Origin: Sphingopyxis sp. USTB-05
GTDB lineage: Bacteria; Pseudomonadota; Alphaproteobacteria; Sphingomonadales; Sphingomonadaceae
Assembly: GCF_023822045.1 (NCBI RefSeq)
Contig: NZ_CP084712.1
Span: 1,240,001-1,304,000 of the forward strand
Direction of reading: 5' to 3'
Length of the DNA stretch: 64,000 bases
The notes beneath the pieces are model-generated. The model searched no databases. It was given only the letters and a program-made list of their open reading frames with translations, and was not told where the DNA came from. Shown here piece after piece: positions 49,565-57,900 of the stretch. Position 1 is the first letter of the stretch. Every line of letters starts with the position of its first letter. The position numbers were made by a program, and so were the translations under genes.

Positions 49565-52204
49565 TTGGGGGTTCGGCGTAACATCATCCGACCGGGAGGC
49601 GGCGATCTTTCCGTAGGCGAATCGCTGTTCGATTCGCCGGAATTCGTCACGCATCTGATGCGCGTGGCGAAGCTGTGGCACTATGTTCTGATCGGCCGCG
49701 TCCTTGCATTTCTGACCTTCGCTTTCTTGCCTGGAGTTGCAGGCTTTCTCGATCAACCCTCGCTCTGGCTGGTCATGGCGGTAGGCTTGCCATGCGACGT
49801 CGCACTGACGGTGATCGGGCAGGCGATGCGCAAACCGCGCCTGATCGGGAACAGTCAAGTGCGGCTTATGGCGATGCTGTGTATGGCGCTGATCGTGCTT
49901 GGCACATTGCTCAACGCGGCAGCGATGTTCAATGCCATCGCAATCCCTGACGGCAGCCGCCACTTCGATGCCTTTACCGCGATTCATATCGGCTCGCTTC
50001 TCGTCGCGGCGGCGGCGGTCGCGGTCGTTCGTCCCGCCTTTTTCGCCTTCGCCGGTGCGACCGCGCTGGGCGGTGCTATCGGTGCGGCGTCTTGGCCTTT
50101 TGCCGTTGCCGGCCTCGTCTTTCTTGGCCTGTTGATCGTGATGATGCGCGAGGATGTCCGCCACCAGCGGCGTGCGACGCGTGCGGCGCGGCTCGGCGTC
50201 AGCGAACAACAGCGTGCACTGAACCTGATGCGCGATTTCGAGCGTGCGGGGCGCGGCTGGTTCTGGGAAACCGATCGCGATGGCCATCTCGTCTATATTT
50301 CGCCGACCGTGGCGGCGCGGCTCGAACGGCCGCTGTCGGATCTGCTCGGTCATCCCTTTACCGACATCATCCGCAAGCGGATCGGCAAGGACGAGAGCGA
50401 GGAGCGTACGCTCGGTTTCAGCCTCTCGTCGCGTACGCCGTTCAAGGAGCTGACGGTACAGGCCTCGGTTCCGGGCGAGGAGCGCTGGTGGTCGATTTCG
50501 GGCCAGCCGATTAGCAACGAACTCGGCAATTTTCAGGGATTTCGCGGCAGCGGTACCGACCTGACCGACAAAAAAAGGTCGGAGCGTGAGATCAACCAGC
50601 TTGCGCGATACGACACGCTGACGGGGCTTGCGAACCGGCGCCATATCACCGACCTGCTCGAGCGCGCGCTCAAGAGCCATGGCGGCCAGCCGCAACCATG
50701 TGCCTTGCTGCTGATGGACCTCGACCGCTTCAAAGCGGTCAACGACACGCTCGGCCATCCGGTGGGCGACCAATTGTTGCAGCAGGTCGCAGGACGATTG
50801 ACGCAGATCGTCGGCGACAAAGGACAGGTCGGGCGGCTTGGCGGCGACGAATTCCAGATCGTCGTGCCGCAGATGAGTCAGCCCGAAAAGCTGGCGGGTA
50901 TTGCCAATGCGATCATCCTCAGCCTTGCCAAGCCCTTTGCGATCGAGGGCGAACAGGTCCGCATCGGATCGTCGATCGGTATTGCCGTGTCGGACGGAGA
51001 GGGTGCAACCGCATCCGCGCTCGTCCGCAATGCCGACCTTGCGCTTTACGCGGCGAAGGATGCCGGGCGCGGCGTCTATCGCTTCTATGCCGATGCGATG
51101 CATAATCAGGCGAGCGAGCGCAAGGCGATCGAAGATGCGCTGCGCGACGCGCTGGCGAGGGACGAACTCAAGCTTCTCTATCAGCCGATCGTCGATGTGG
51201 CGAGCGAACGGATCACCGGGTTCGAAGCGCTGATCCGCTGGCATCATGCGACCCGTGGGTTGATCAGCCCCTCGAAATTCATCCCCGTGGCCGAAGAGTC
51301 GAACCTGATCGTTCCGATCGGCGAGTGGATCATCCGGTCGGCCTGCGCGGCGATCGCGCGCCTCGGCCCAGGATACCGCGTCGCGGTCAATGTGTCGCCG
51401 CGCCAGTTCGCGAACGAAAAGCTGCCTGCGACGGTCTTGAGTGCGGTTTCGGCGGCGGGTATCCGCCCCGAGCAGCTCGAACTAGAGATCACCGAAGGCG
51501 TATTCCTCGACGAGAGTCCCGAGACTCTCGCGATGTTCCAGAAGTTGAAGCGGACTGGCGTGCGGCTGGCACTCGACGATTTCGGTACTGGCTATTCGGC
51601 GCTGGGCTATCTGAAGAAAGCGCCGTTCGACAAGATCAAGATAGATCAGAGTTTCGTCCTCGGCGCCGCCGATCCCAGCAGCATGAATGCGGCGATCATC
51701 TCGTCGATCGTCGGCCTAGCGAGCGCGCTCGACATGGAAACGACCGCCGAGGGCGTTGAAACGCACGACGACCTTGCGCTGATCCGCGGGCTGGGGTGCA
51801 GCCATGTGCAGGGCTATATCTATGGCAAGCCGATGGATCTGGTCGAAGTGCTGGCATTGCTTCGCGAAGGCGGCGGACGCGCTGAGGCGAAGGGATACAA
51901 GAGCGTTCGCGAACCGCGGCTTACGACCTTCCGCACGATCCAGATCGGCAGCGGCGAGCATCGATATGAGGCGATCGTCCGCAACATGTCGTCGCGCGGG
52001 GCGCTGATCGAGGGGTTGTGGAATGTCCCGCCGGGCACCCTGCTGAGGCTCGAATTCGGTTCCGACCAGATACTCGACGCCGAAGCGCGTTGGTCGGCGG
52101 GCAACCGTGTCGGAGTCAAATTTGCCGAAGCGATCGAAGTCGAAGCGTTGATCGGTCCAAAGGCCGCCACGCCGGCGCGGGGACGGGTCCGCCGCGCCGC
52201 GTGA
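49565..52204 (+). CDS. GGDEF-EAL-PilZ c-di-GMP signalling protein with membrane sensor
   Basis: The 879-residue protein has about five N-terminal helices (40-195), a PAS-like domain (about 215-340), GGDEF (about 345-505), EAL (about 520-770) and a C-terminal PilZ-like domain (about 785-870). GGDEF is intact as RLGGDEFQI, but the preceding GDKG is not an RxxD inhibitory site. EAL residues are present: FEALIRW, NVSPRQF, LELEITEG, LALDDFGTGYS, KIDQSFV, AEGVE. Both synthesis and hydrolysis of c-di-GMP look possible. The PilZ part has RNMSSRGALIEG, so it may sense its own product. The start is TTG. Confidence 0.9.
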   Translation: MGVRRNIIRPGGGDLSVGESLFDSPEFVTHLMRVAKLWHYVLIGRVLAFLTFAFLPGVAGFLDQPSLWLVMAVGLPCDVALTVIGQAMRKPRLIGNSQVRLMAMLCMALIVLGTLLNAAAMFNAIAIPDGSRHFDAFTAIHIGSLLVAAAAVAVVRPAFFAFAGATALGGAIGAASWPFAVAGLVFLGLLIVMMREDVRHQRRATRAARLGVSEQQRALNLMRDFERAGRGWFWETDRDGHLVYISPTVAARLERPLSDLLGHPFTDIIRKRIGKDESEERTLGFSLSSRTPFKELTVQASVPGEERWWSISGQPISNELGNFQGFRGSGTDLTDKKRSEREINQLARYDTLTGLANRRHITDLLERALKSHGGQPQPCALLLMDLDRFKAVNDTLGHPVGDQLLQQVAGRLTQIVGDKGQVGRLGGDEFQIVVPQMSQPEKLAGIANAIILSLAKPFAIEGEQVRIGSSIGIAVSDGEGATASALVRNADLALYAAKDAGRGVYRFYADAMHNQASERKAIEDALRDALARDELKLLYQPIVDVASERITGFEALIRWHHATRGLISPSKFIPVAEESNLIVPIGEWIIRSACAAIARLGPGYRVAVNVSPRQFANEKLPATVLSAVSAAGIRPEQLELEITEGVFLDESPETLAMFQKLKRTGVRLALDDFGTGYSALGYLKKAPFDKIKIDQSFVLGAADPSSMNAAIISSIVGLASALDMETTAEGVETHDDLALIRGLGCSHVQGYIYGKPMDLVEVLALLREGGGRAEAKGYKSVREPRLTTFRTIQIGSGEHRYEAIVRNMSSRGALIEGLWNVPPGTLLRLEFGSDQILDAEARWSAGNRVGVKFAEAIEVEALIGPKAATPARGRVRRAA

Positions 52205-52213
52205 CGACGCCGG

Positions 52214-53485
52214 TCAATCGGCGATGCGGCCGCGTGCCATCACCCAGTCGACCTTTTCCAACACTGTGACGTCGGTCAGCGGGTCGCCGCTGACGGCGAT
52301 CATATCTGCCGACATCCCGGGCGCGATCCGTCCGATCTCGTTTTCGAGCGACAGCAGCTTTGCGGCGACCGTCGTCGCGCTCGCCAGCGCCTCGCGCGGG
52401 GTCAGCCCATATTTGACGAGCAGCTTGAACTCGCCGCCGTTGCGGCCATGTTCGAACACGCCGGCATCGGTGCCGAAGGCGATCGGCACGCCCAGCGCCT
52501 TGGCGCGGGTTACCGCCTTGCCGACGTCGTTCAGCGTCATGCGCACCTTGTTTTCGACCGTCGGCGTGTAGATGCCCTTGCCGAGCCGTTCGCGAATACC
52601 CTCAAACGCCATCAACGTCGGGACGAGATAGGTGCCCTTGGCCTTCATGACCTGGAGCGTTGCGTCGTCGGCGAAGGTGCCATGTTCGATGCTGTCGATG
52701 CCGGCCGCGGCCGAGGATTTGATCCCGCCCGCGCCGTGCGCATGCGCCATCACCTTGAGCCCCAGCGAATGGGCGGTGTCCGCGATGCTCTGCAGTTCGG
52801 GGCTAGTGAAATGCCCCTCGAGCCCGCGCGCCTGCTGCGACAGTACGCCGCCGGTCGCAGTGATCTTGATGACGTCCGCTCCGGCGCGAGAGGCCTTGCG
52901 GACCTTCTCGGCGCACTCGACCGCACCGGTGCAGGTATAGCCTTCATCGAGAACGGCATGAATGTCCTCGCGAAAGCCCGTGACGTCGCCATGCCCGCCG
53001 ATGATCGACAGCGCCGGGCCGGCGGCGACGATGCGCGGGCCTTCGATGAAGCCGTTCGTGGTACCGCGGCGGAGAGAAAAAGCGGTATATTGCGCAGACC
53101 CCGCCTCGCGCACCGTGGTGAAGCCCGCGCGCAGCGTGATTGCGGCATTTTTAGCGCCGACGACGACACCCCATTCGTCGGGGTCGACCGCCGCGGCGCG
53201 ATAATCGTCGCCGGGATCGCCGGTCAGATGGACGTGAAGGTCGACAAGGCCGGGGAGCAACGTCTTGTCGCCGAGGTCGACGACTTCGGCGCCAGTCGGA
53301 GCTGCGGCGCGGCCGGGGGCGATCGACGTGATGCGATCGTCGGTGATGATAACCGTCGAGGGGCCTTGCGCGGGCTGGCCGGCGTCGGTGATGACGCGGC
53401 CGGCATAGATAACGGTGGTTTTCGCATATGCCGTCGTACCGAGCAGCGCGAGCGTCGCGGCTGCGACCATTCCCAATTTACGCAT
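52214..53485 (-). CDS. Exported amidohydrolase-family protein
   Basis: The 423-residue protein has a signal peptide (MRKLGMVAAATLALLGTTAY) and a metal-dependent hydrolase domain: LPGLVDLHVHLTG, the likely Lys ligand in GADVIKITATGG, KVMAHAHG, SIEHGTF and FGTDAGVFEHG. This is the imidazolonepropionase-like/Xaa-Pro dipeptidase group of periplasmic amidohydrolases; substrates include dipeptides and lactones. GGGGAGACTTC precedes the ATG at 53485. Confidence 0.88.
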   Translation of the reverse strand: MRKLGMVAAATLALLGTTAYAKTTVIYAGRVITDAGQPAQGPSTVIITDDRITSIAPGRAAAPTGAEVVDLGDKTLLPGLVDLHVHLTGDPGDDYRAAAVDPDEWGVVVGAKNAAITLRAGFTTVREAGSAQYTAFSLRRGTTNGFIEGPRIVAAGPALSIIGGHGDVTGFREDIHAVLDEGYTCTGAVECAEKVRKASRAGADVIKITATGGVLSQQARGLEGHFTSPELQSIADTAHSLGLKVMAHAHGAGGIKSSAAAGIDSIEHGTFADDATLQVMKAKGTYLVPTLMAFEGIRERLGKGIYTPTVENKVRMTLNDVGKAVTRAKALGVPIAFGTDAGVFEHGRNGGEFKLLVKYGLTPREALASATTVAAKLLSLENEIGRIAPGMSADMIAVSGDPLTDVTVLEKVDWVMARGRIAD

Positions 53486-53583
53486 GAAGTCTCCCCTGTT
53501 TGTTTCAGCCACCGTGGCGCGGCGGGCGGGGGAGGGCAAGTGGCGAGTGGCGTAGCAAGAGGGCGTTGTTCGATTCGGTCATG

Positions 53584-53642
53584 CTTAAGGCGACAAAAGT
53601 TGCGGACATACGCGTCGAAAATGTCTCCTTTGTCGCTTTAAG
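53584..53642. repeat. Palindromic element, family C copy 2
   Basis: CTTAAGGCGACAAAAGTTGC-GGACAT and ATGTCTCCTTTGTCGCTTTA-AG form an imperfect hairpin clearly related to the element at 45642-45703. It lies in the 485-base gap between the amidohydrolase gene and the RcnB-like gene. Confidence 0.75.
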
Positions 53643-53776
53643 ACCGGTTTTGCGAAGCCGACGATTTCAAAGAGCGAACGCGAGGCTGGCACGGCGCGAT
53701 GATGTAGGACAGCGGTATTTTGCTAATCGGGTGATGTCTGTTTTGGGGTGGTGAGCGGACGTTGCCCGATTTTCCT

Positions 53777-53868
53777 TCGTCATCCCGGACTTGATCCGGG
53801 ATCCCGCTTTTTGACGGCACCGGCACGCTTCACGAAATAGCGGGACCCCGGATCAAGTCCGGGGTGAC
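53777..53868. repeat. Dispersed palindromic repeat, family A copy 7
   Basis: CGTCATCCCGGACTTGATCC to CGGATCAAGTCCGGGGTGAC-G, with the spacer carrying GCACGCTTCACGAAATAGCG. It lies in the same gap as the second family C element. Confidence 0.87.
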
Positions 53869-53911
53869 GATGATGGAGAGGGCAGCAATCGGTCGACTCC
53901 TGCCCCCGCAC

Positions 53912-53939
53912 AAAAAAAGGGGGCCGGCGAACCGGCCCC
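53912..53939 (-). terminator. Terminator of the RcnB-like gene
   Basis: On the minus strand GGGGCCGG-TTCG-CCGGCCCC, a stable TTCG tetraloop hairpin, is followed by a C and seven T. It lies 31 bases after the stop of the RcnB-like gene. Confidence 0.93.
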
Positions 53940-53970
53940 TCAGTTTGTCATCTGATAACCGAAAGGAATA

Positions 53971-54978
53971 TTACCAGAAGAAATCGTAGATCACGTCGAT
54001 CACTTCACCCGAGTAGGTGTCGACCAGAAGCGCATCGTTGTAATAGCGAATCCAGCGCGTGCCTCCGTAAGCCGGCGGCAGGCGATAATAGCCCGGATCG
54101 TTGATCCAGTAGCGCGAGCTGTAGAACAGCGAGTTCAGCGAGAAACCGATGCTGAAGCGCGTGTAGCCATAGCCGCGATACGGGTTGTAATAGCGCGGCA
54201 TCCGGTAATGGCTGCGGTTCCGCTCACGATAGCTGCGCCAGTCGTAACGACGGTCGCTGCGCCAATCGCGGTTCCACCGGTTGTTGCGGTCGCCCCGGTC
54301 CCAGCGGTCGTTTCGGCCGTCGCGATAGCGGCGATCGACATAGCCGTTGCGATTATTGTCCCAGCGACGGTCGACGCGGTTGTTGTCGTTCCGGTCCCAG
54401 CGGCGGTCGAGATCACCGTTGCGATTGCGGTCGTAGCGGCGATCAACCTGGCCGTTGCGGTTGCGGTCCCACTGGCGATCGACCTGACCGTCACGATTGC
54501 GGTCCCACTGGCGGTCGGTGCGACCGTCGCGGTTGCGGTCATAGGTGCCGCCGCGCTGACGCTGTTCGGCCTGCCGCTGCTGCCATTGCTGGCGCTGCGC
54601 CTGCCGCTGCTGATCGTTGCCGCGCTGCTGCCATTGCTGACGCTGCTGATCGTTGCCGCGCTGCTGCTGCCATTGCTGACGCTGCGCGTCGTTGCCACGC
54701 TGCTGGCGCCACTGCTCGCGCTGGGCCTGTCGTTGCTGATCATTGCCGCGTTGCTGCCACTGCTGCTGGCGCATTTCGCCGCGCTGCTGGCGTTCAGGTC
54801 GTGCCTGGCCATCGCCGTTACCACCACCGCGGCGCACTTCGGGTCCGCGTGGCCCGCGGTCTCCACGGTCGCCGCGCTGTGCGATCTGCACCCGTTCACC
54901 TGACGCCTGTGCGGCGGCCGGGGCGATGGGTGTCAGGATCGTCGCAGCGATCAGCAACCCTCCGAACATCTTTTTCAT
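53971..54978 (-). CDS. RcnB-like exported protein with Gln-rich and Asp/Asn repeats
   Basis: The 335-residue protein has a signal peptide (cleavage near AAAQ24). Residues 66-136 are Gln/Arg-rich with recurrent QRGND units. Residues 147-218 are six exact 12-residue units of the type DRNRDGQVDRQW. The C-terminal 90 residues (PRYYNPYRGYGYTRFSIG, then DALLVDTYSGEVIDVIYDFF) match the RcnB/YohN-type domain. E. coli RcnB is periplasmic and tunes nickel/cobalt export; here no rcnA is near, so that role is only suggested. The repeats resemble DxNxDGxxD calcium loops. A strong terminator follows. It is a single-gene transcript. Confidence 0.8.
   Translation of the reverse strand: MKKMFGGLLIAATILTPIAPAAAQASGERVQIAQRGDRGDRGPRGPEVRRGGGNGDGQARPERQQRGEMRQQQWQQRGNDQQRQAQREQWRQQRGNDAQRQQWQQQRGNDQQRQQWQQRGNDQQRQAQRQQWQQRQAEQRQRGGTYDRNRDGRTDRQWDRNRDGQVDRQWDRNRNGQVDRRYDRNRNGDLDRRWDRNDNNRVDRRWDNNRNGYVDRRYRDGRNDRWDRGDRNNRWNRDWRSDRRYDWRSYRERNRSHYRMPRYYNPYRGYGYTRFSIGFSLNSLFYSSRYWINDPGYYRLPPAYGGTRWIRYYNDALLVDTYSGEVIDVIYDFFW
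54325..54540 (-). repeat. Six in-frame 36-base tandem repeats in the RcnB-like gene
   Basis: Six units of 36 bases encode DRNRDGRTDRQW, DRNRDGQVDRQW, DRNRNGQVDRRY, DRNRNGDLDRRW, DRNDNNRVDRRW and DNNRNGYVDRRY in perfect 12-residue register. The number of units may vary between strains. Confidence 0.9.
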
Positions 54979-55111
54979 CTCGCCATTCTCCAACTCATGT
55001 CCCGTGTGCTGGAGACGCCAGCCGGGATGATGAATCGATTCTTACCAGTGGCAAGATGATCGATGGCTGACCGCGCTGTTGCCTGTGGTTCAGCTAGATG
55101 AACGGCCCCGT

Positions 55112-55657
55112 TCAGCTTCCCGGCGGCAGACGTAGCGCCGGGACGGCCTGTGCCGCGTCCTCGGGACGGATACCGGGCGGCGGCGCGGCCGCGATGCGTT
55201 CCTCGCCGCGGATCACGCGCCCGGCGAGGCGGATCGCGGTCCGGATGCGGGGGTAGGTGCCGCAGCGGCAGATATTGGTCATCGCCGCGTCGATTTCGGC
55301 ATCGCTTGGGTTGCTGTTCGATCGGAGGAGCGCGGCGGCGGCCATGATCATCCCCGACTGGCAGAAACCGCATTGCGGTACCTGCTCGGCGACCCACGCC
55401 TGCTGAACCGCATGGCTGCGGTCACGCGCCAGGCCCTCGATCGTCGTGACGAAGCGGCCCTCGCATTCGGCGATCGTGACCATGCAACTGCGAATCGCCT
55501 CGCCATCGATATCGACGGTGCACGCGCCGCACTCGCCGGTGCCGCAGCCATATTTGGTACCCGTCAGGTTCGACGCGTCGCGAAGCGCCCACAGCAGGGG
55601 CGTTTCGGGTTCCATGCGATATTCGACCGGGCGGTCGTTGACCGAGAATCGCGTCAT
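55112..55657 (-). CDS. (2Fe-2S)-binding small subunit of a molybdenum hydroxylase type enzyme
   Basis: The 181-residue protein has a plant-type 2Fe-2S cluster (YGCGTGECGACTVDI plus Cys near residue 58, RSCMV) and an all-helical second cluster (CGFCQSGM and NICRCGTY), the standard small subunit of xanthine dehydrogenase/isoquinoline oxidoreductase/aldehyde oxidase enzymes. It passes electrons from the Mo site. No large Mo-binding subunit is adjacent, so its partner is encoded elsewhere. It follows the class II aldolase gene by 27 bases on the same strand. Confidence 0.9.
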   Translation of the reverse strand: MTRFSVNDRPVEYRMEPETPLLWALRDASNLTGTKYGCGTGECGACTVDIDGEAIRSCMVTIAECEGRFVTTIEGLARDRSHAVQQAWVAEQVPQCGFCQSGMIMAAAALLRSNSNPSDAEIDAAMTNICRCGTYPRIRTAIRLAGRVIRGEERIAAAPPPGIRPEDAAQAVPALRLPPGS

Positions 55658-55684
55658 GCGGTTCCTGTTAGCGCAACGGCCGGA

Positions 55685-56449
55685 TTAGTCACGCCAGCTC
55701 GTGTCGATCTTGTCGACCTTGCGCACCATCGCGTCGAATTCGGCCTTGCCCGCCTGGCCGGGGATCGAAGCCATGAAAAGGTCGCGCTGATGAACGGCGA
55801 TCACTTCCTGCGGGACGGTGATCGGCTTGCCCATGCTCATCGTCGCCATCTGGATTTCGCATGCGCGCTGAAGCGCCCAATATTTGATGAAGGCTTCGGT
55901 CAGCGTCTTGCCCATCACGACGGGGCCGTGGTTCTTGAGCATCAGGATACGCTTGTCGCCGAGGTTCTGGACGAGGCGTTCGCCTTCCTCCTCGCGCACC
56001 GTCACACCTTCGAAATCATGATAGGCGAGCTGGCCGGCGAAGTTGCAGGCATAGAAGTTCACCGGCTGCAGACCGCCCTCGAGCGCGCAGACCGCGACCG
56101 TCGCGGTGGTATGCGTGTGGATGATCGCATGCGCGTCAGGGAGGACGCGGTGGAACAGGCTGTGCTGGACGAAACCCGCCTTGTTGACATGCCAGGGATT
56201 ATCCTCGTCCACCTTATTGCCGTCGATGTCGATCTTGATGAGGGTAGAGGCGGTCACTTCGCTGAAATGCATGCCATAGGGGTTGATGAGATAGCTGCCG
56301 TCCTCGTCCGGCACCTTCACCGTGATATGGTTGAAGATCATCTCGTCCCAGCCCATCATCGCGAAGATGCGGTAGCATGCGGCAAGTTCCTGCCGCGCCG
56401 TCCATTCGGCTTCACTATATTTGCTGTTGCGCTTGAGCTGGGTCGCCAT
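55685..56449 (-). CDS. Class II aldolase/adducin family protein
   Basis: The 254-residue protein has the zinc-binding HTHTT motif (IIHTHTTATVAVCALEGG) and LMLKNHGPVVMGKTLTEAF with a further His, plus MIFNHITVKVPDEDG at the N-terminus. Such proteins include fuculose-phosphate aldolases, but this 250-residue group often has unknown substrates. Cytoplasmic. It may be co-transcribed with the 2Fe-2S subunit gene. Confidence 0.9.
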   Translation of the reverse strand: MATQLKRNSKYSEAEWTARQELAACYRIFAMMGWDEMIFNHITVKVPDEDGSYLINPYGMHFSEVTASTLIKIDIDGNKVDEDNPWHVNKAGFVQHSLFHRVLPDAHAIIHTHTTATVAVCALEGGLQPVNFYACNFAGQLAYHDFEGVTVREEEGERLVQNLGDKRILMLKNHGPVVMGKTLTEAFIKYWALQRACEIQMATMSMGKPITVPQEVIAVHQRDLFMASIPGQAGKAEFDAMVRKVDKIDTSWRD

Positions 56450-56729
56450 GGCCTGTCCCTCATTATGATGTTAGTTTCGTCCTGCTACCTATGCCATAAG
56501 GATAGGGCGCGGCACAATCCCGGCAGAGGGCAGGGCGGTCTCGCGGCGTGGCGGGCGCGGTTCGCCGCGTTGGGGCTTGCATTTCGGCGCGAATCTCTCT
56601 AGTTGGCGCTTCATCGGAACGTCGCGTGATCGCGGCGCTCTTTTTATTGCCCGAATATCGGCGGTTTACGGCAGACCGGGTTGCCCGGTGGCCCCAAATC
56701 GTTTTGACGAACAGGAGACGACACGGCGT

Positions 56730-56936
56730 ATGCAGATCATCGTTCGCGACAATAATGTCGACCAGGCCCTTCGCGCGCTCAAGAAGAAGCTGCAGCGTGA
56801 GGGCGTGTATCGCGAAATGAAGCTGCGCCGTCACTACGAGAAGCCCAGCGAAAAGCGTGCGCGCGAGCATGCTGCCGCTGTCCGCCGCGCCCGCAAGATG
56901 GAGCGCAAGCGGATGGAGCGTGACGGTATCAAGTAA
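56730..56936 (+). CDS. rpsU: Ribosomal protein S21
   Basis: The 68-residue basic protein starts [20 protein letters not shown] and has [18 protein letters not shown], the S21 pattern. It is a small-subunit protein near the mRNA 3' end region and helps initiation. CAGGAGACG precedes the ATG. A strong terminator follows at 56971, so it is a single-gene transcript. The 280 bases upstream hold no gene I can support. Confidence 0.97.
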   Translation: MQIIVRDNNVDQALRALKKKLQREGVYREMKLRRHYEKPSEKRAREHAAAVRRARKMERKRMERDGIK

Positions 56937-56970
56937 GACCGTCTCCCGTTCGGGATCCTGATCGAGAAAA

Positions 56971-56999
56971 GGGCGCCGCGGCAACGCGGCGCCCTTTTT
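56971..56999 (+). terminator. Intrinsic terminator of rpsU
   Basis: GGGCGCCGCG-GCAA-CGCGGCGCCC is a perfect ten-pair hairpin with a four-base loop, followed by TTTTT. It lies about 35 bases after the rpsU stop. Confidence 0.95.
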
Positions 57000-57053
57000 C
57001 GTCTGTGTGGAACGGGGCGGGCGCTTTCGACCGGAAACTGCCCTGCGTTTCAT

Positions 57054-57145
57054 CGTCACCCCGGACTTGATCCGGGGTCCCGCTTGAAGTCGAATCCGGT
57101 GAGTGCCTTCAAAAAGCGGGATCCCGGGTCAAGCCCGGGATGACG
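57054..57145. repeat. Dispersed palindromic repeat, family A copy 8
   Basis: CGTCACCCCGGACTTGATCC to GGGTCAAGCCCGGGATGACG, nearly identical to copies 1 and 3. It lies between the rpsU terminator and the FKBP gene, in a 364-base gap otherwise without features. Confidence 0.88.
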
Positions 57146-57300
57146 GAAGTTGGGGACGGGATGTCCGCTCCCCCACCCAAACCGGACTTCGCCAGATGAG
57201 TGCCGCCGTGCATATTGCCTCTGGACCGCTCCGCGCCGCTCCGCCTATAGGCCTCGCCAGCATTTTCGCCCCGGCCGGGGCAGCGGAAGGATTAGCCAAG

Positions 57301-57843
57301 ATGAGCGTAACGACGGTTCCATTGCGTCCGGTGAGCAAGGGCGGGCTGTGGCTGATGTGGTTCGGCCTTGCCGCATTGCTGGTCGCCGGGGCGGCCTTTG
57401 CCTGGCATATGACCCCGCGCATCGGGTTCGAGGTCGTCAAGGAAGGCACCGGGCCGAGCCCGACCAAGGCCGATGTCGTGCTCGTGAAATATGAGGGCAA
57501 GCTGGACGACGGCACTGTCTTCGACGCCAATGAACAGGCGCCGATGCAGGTCGCGCAGGTCGTTCCGGGCTTTTCGGAAGCGCTGACCCGCATGAAGAAG
57601 GGCGGCGAGTACAAGATCACCATTCCCGCGCAGCTCGGCTATGGCGACCGCGCCGTCGGACCGATCCCCGCCGGCAGCACGCTCCACTTCGCCGTCACGT
57701 TGCTCGACTTCCGCTCGGAAGCCGAAGTTCGCGCGATGCAGCAGCAGATGCAGCAACAACAACAGATGATGCAGCAGCAACAGATGCAGGGTGGCGCTCC
57801 CGGCGGCCCGGCCGGTCCTCCGCCCGGTGCGCCGCAGCCGTAA
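57301..57843 (+). CDS. Membrane-anchored FKBP-type peptidyl-prolyl isomerase
   Basis: The 180-residue protein has an N-terminal membrane helix (about 15-36, ending AFAWHM) and an FKBP domain: DVVLVKYEGKLDDGTVFDAN, VVPGFSEALTRMKKGGEY and IPAQLGYGDRAVGPIPAGST. The C-terminus is Gln/Met-rich and then Gly/Pro-rich. It would catalyse proline isomerisation in the periplasm as a folding helper. The ATG at 57301 fits; the frame is open upstream into the repeat. Its terminator overlaps the end of the convergent gene. Confidence 0.9.
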   Translation: MSVTTVPLRPVSKGGLWLMWFGLAALLVAGAAFAWHMTPRIGFEVVKEGTGPSPTKADVVLVKYEGKLDDGTVFDANEQAPMQVAQVVPGFSEALTRMKKGGEYKITIPAQLGYGDRAVGPIPAGSTLHFAVTLLDFRSEAEVRAMQQQMQQQQQMMQQQQMQGGAPGGPAGPPPGAPQP

Positions 57844-57868
57844 GGCCGGCAAGCCGACGAGACAGAAG

Positions 57869-57900
57869 CGGCGGCGGGCTTAGGTGCCCGCCGCCGTTTT
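57869..57900. terminator. Terminator overlapping the end of the convergent gene
   Basis: CGGCGGCGGGC and GCCCGCCGCCG form an 11-base stem around the loop TTAGGT, followed by TTTT on the plus strand. The loop holds the TAA stop codon of the convergent AI-2E-family gene (57880-57882), so one arm of the stem is coding sequence of that gene. Confidence 0.9.

Noticed and set aside
54208..54903. Plus-strand frame of 231 codons with a very hydrophobic product
   Set aside because: It is the complement of the Asp/Arg- and Gln-rich repeats of the RcnB-like gene, whose antisense codons read as Val, Ala and Leu. It has no ribosome binding site and repeats with the same period.
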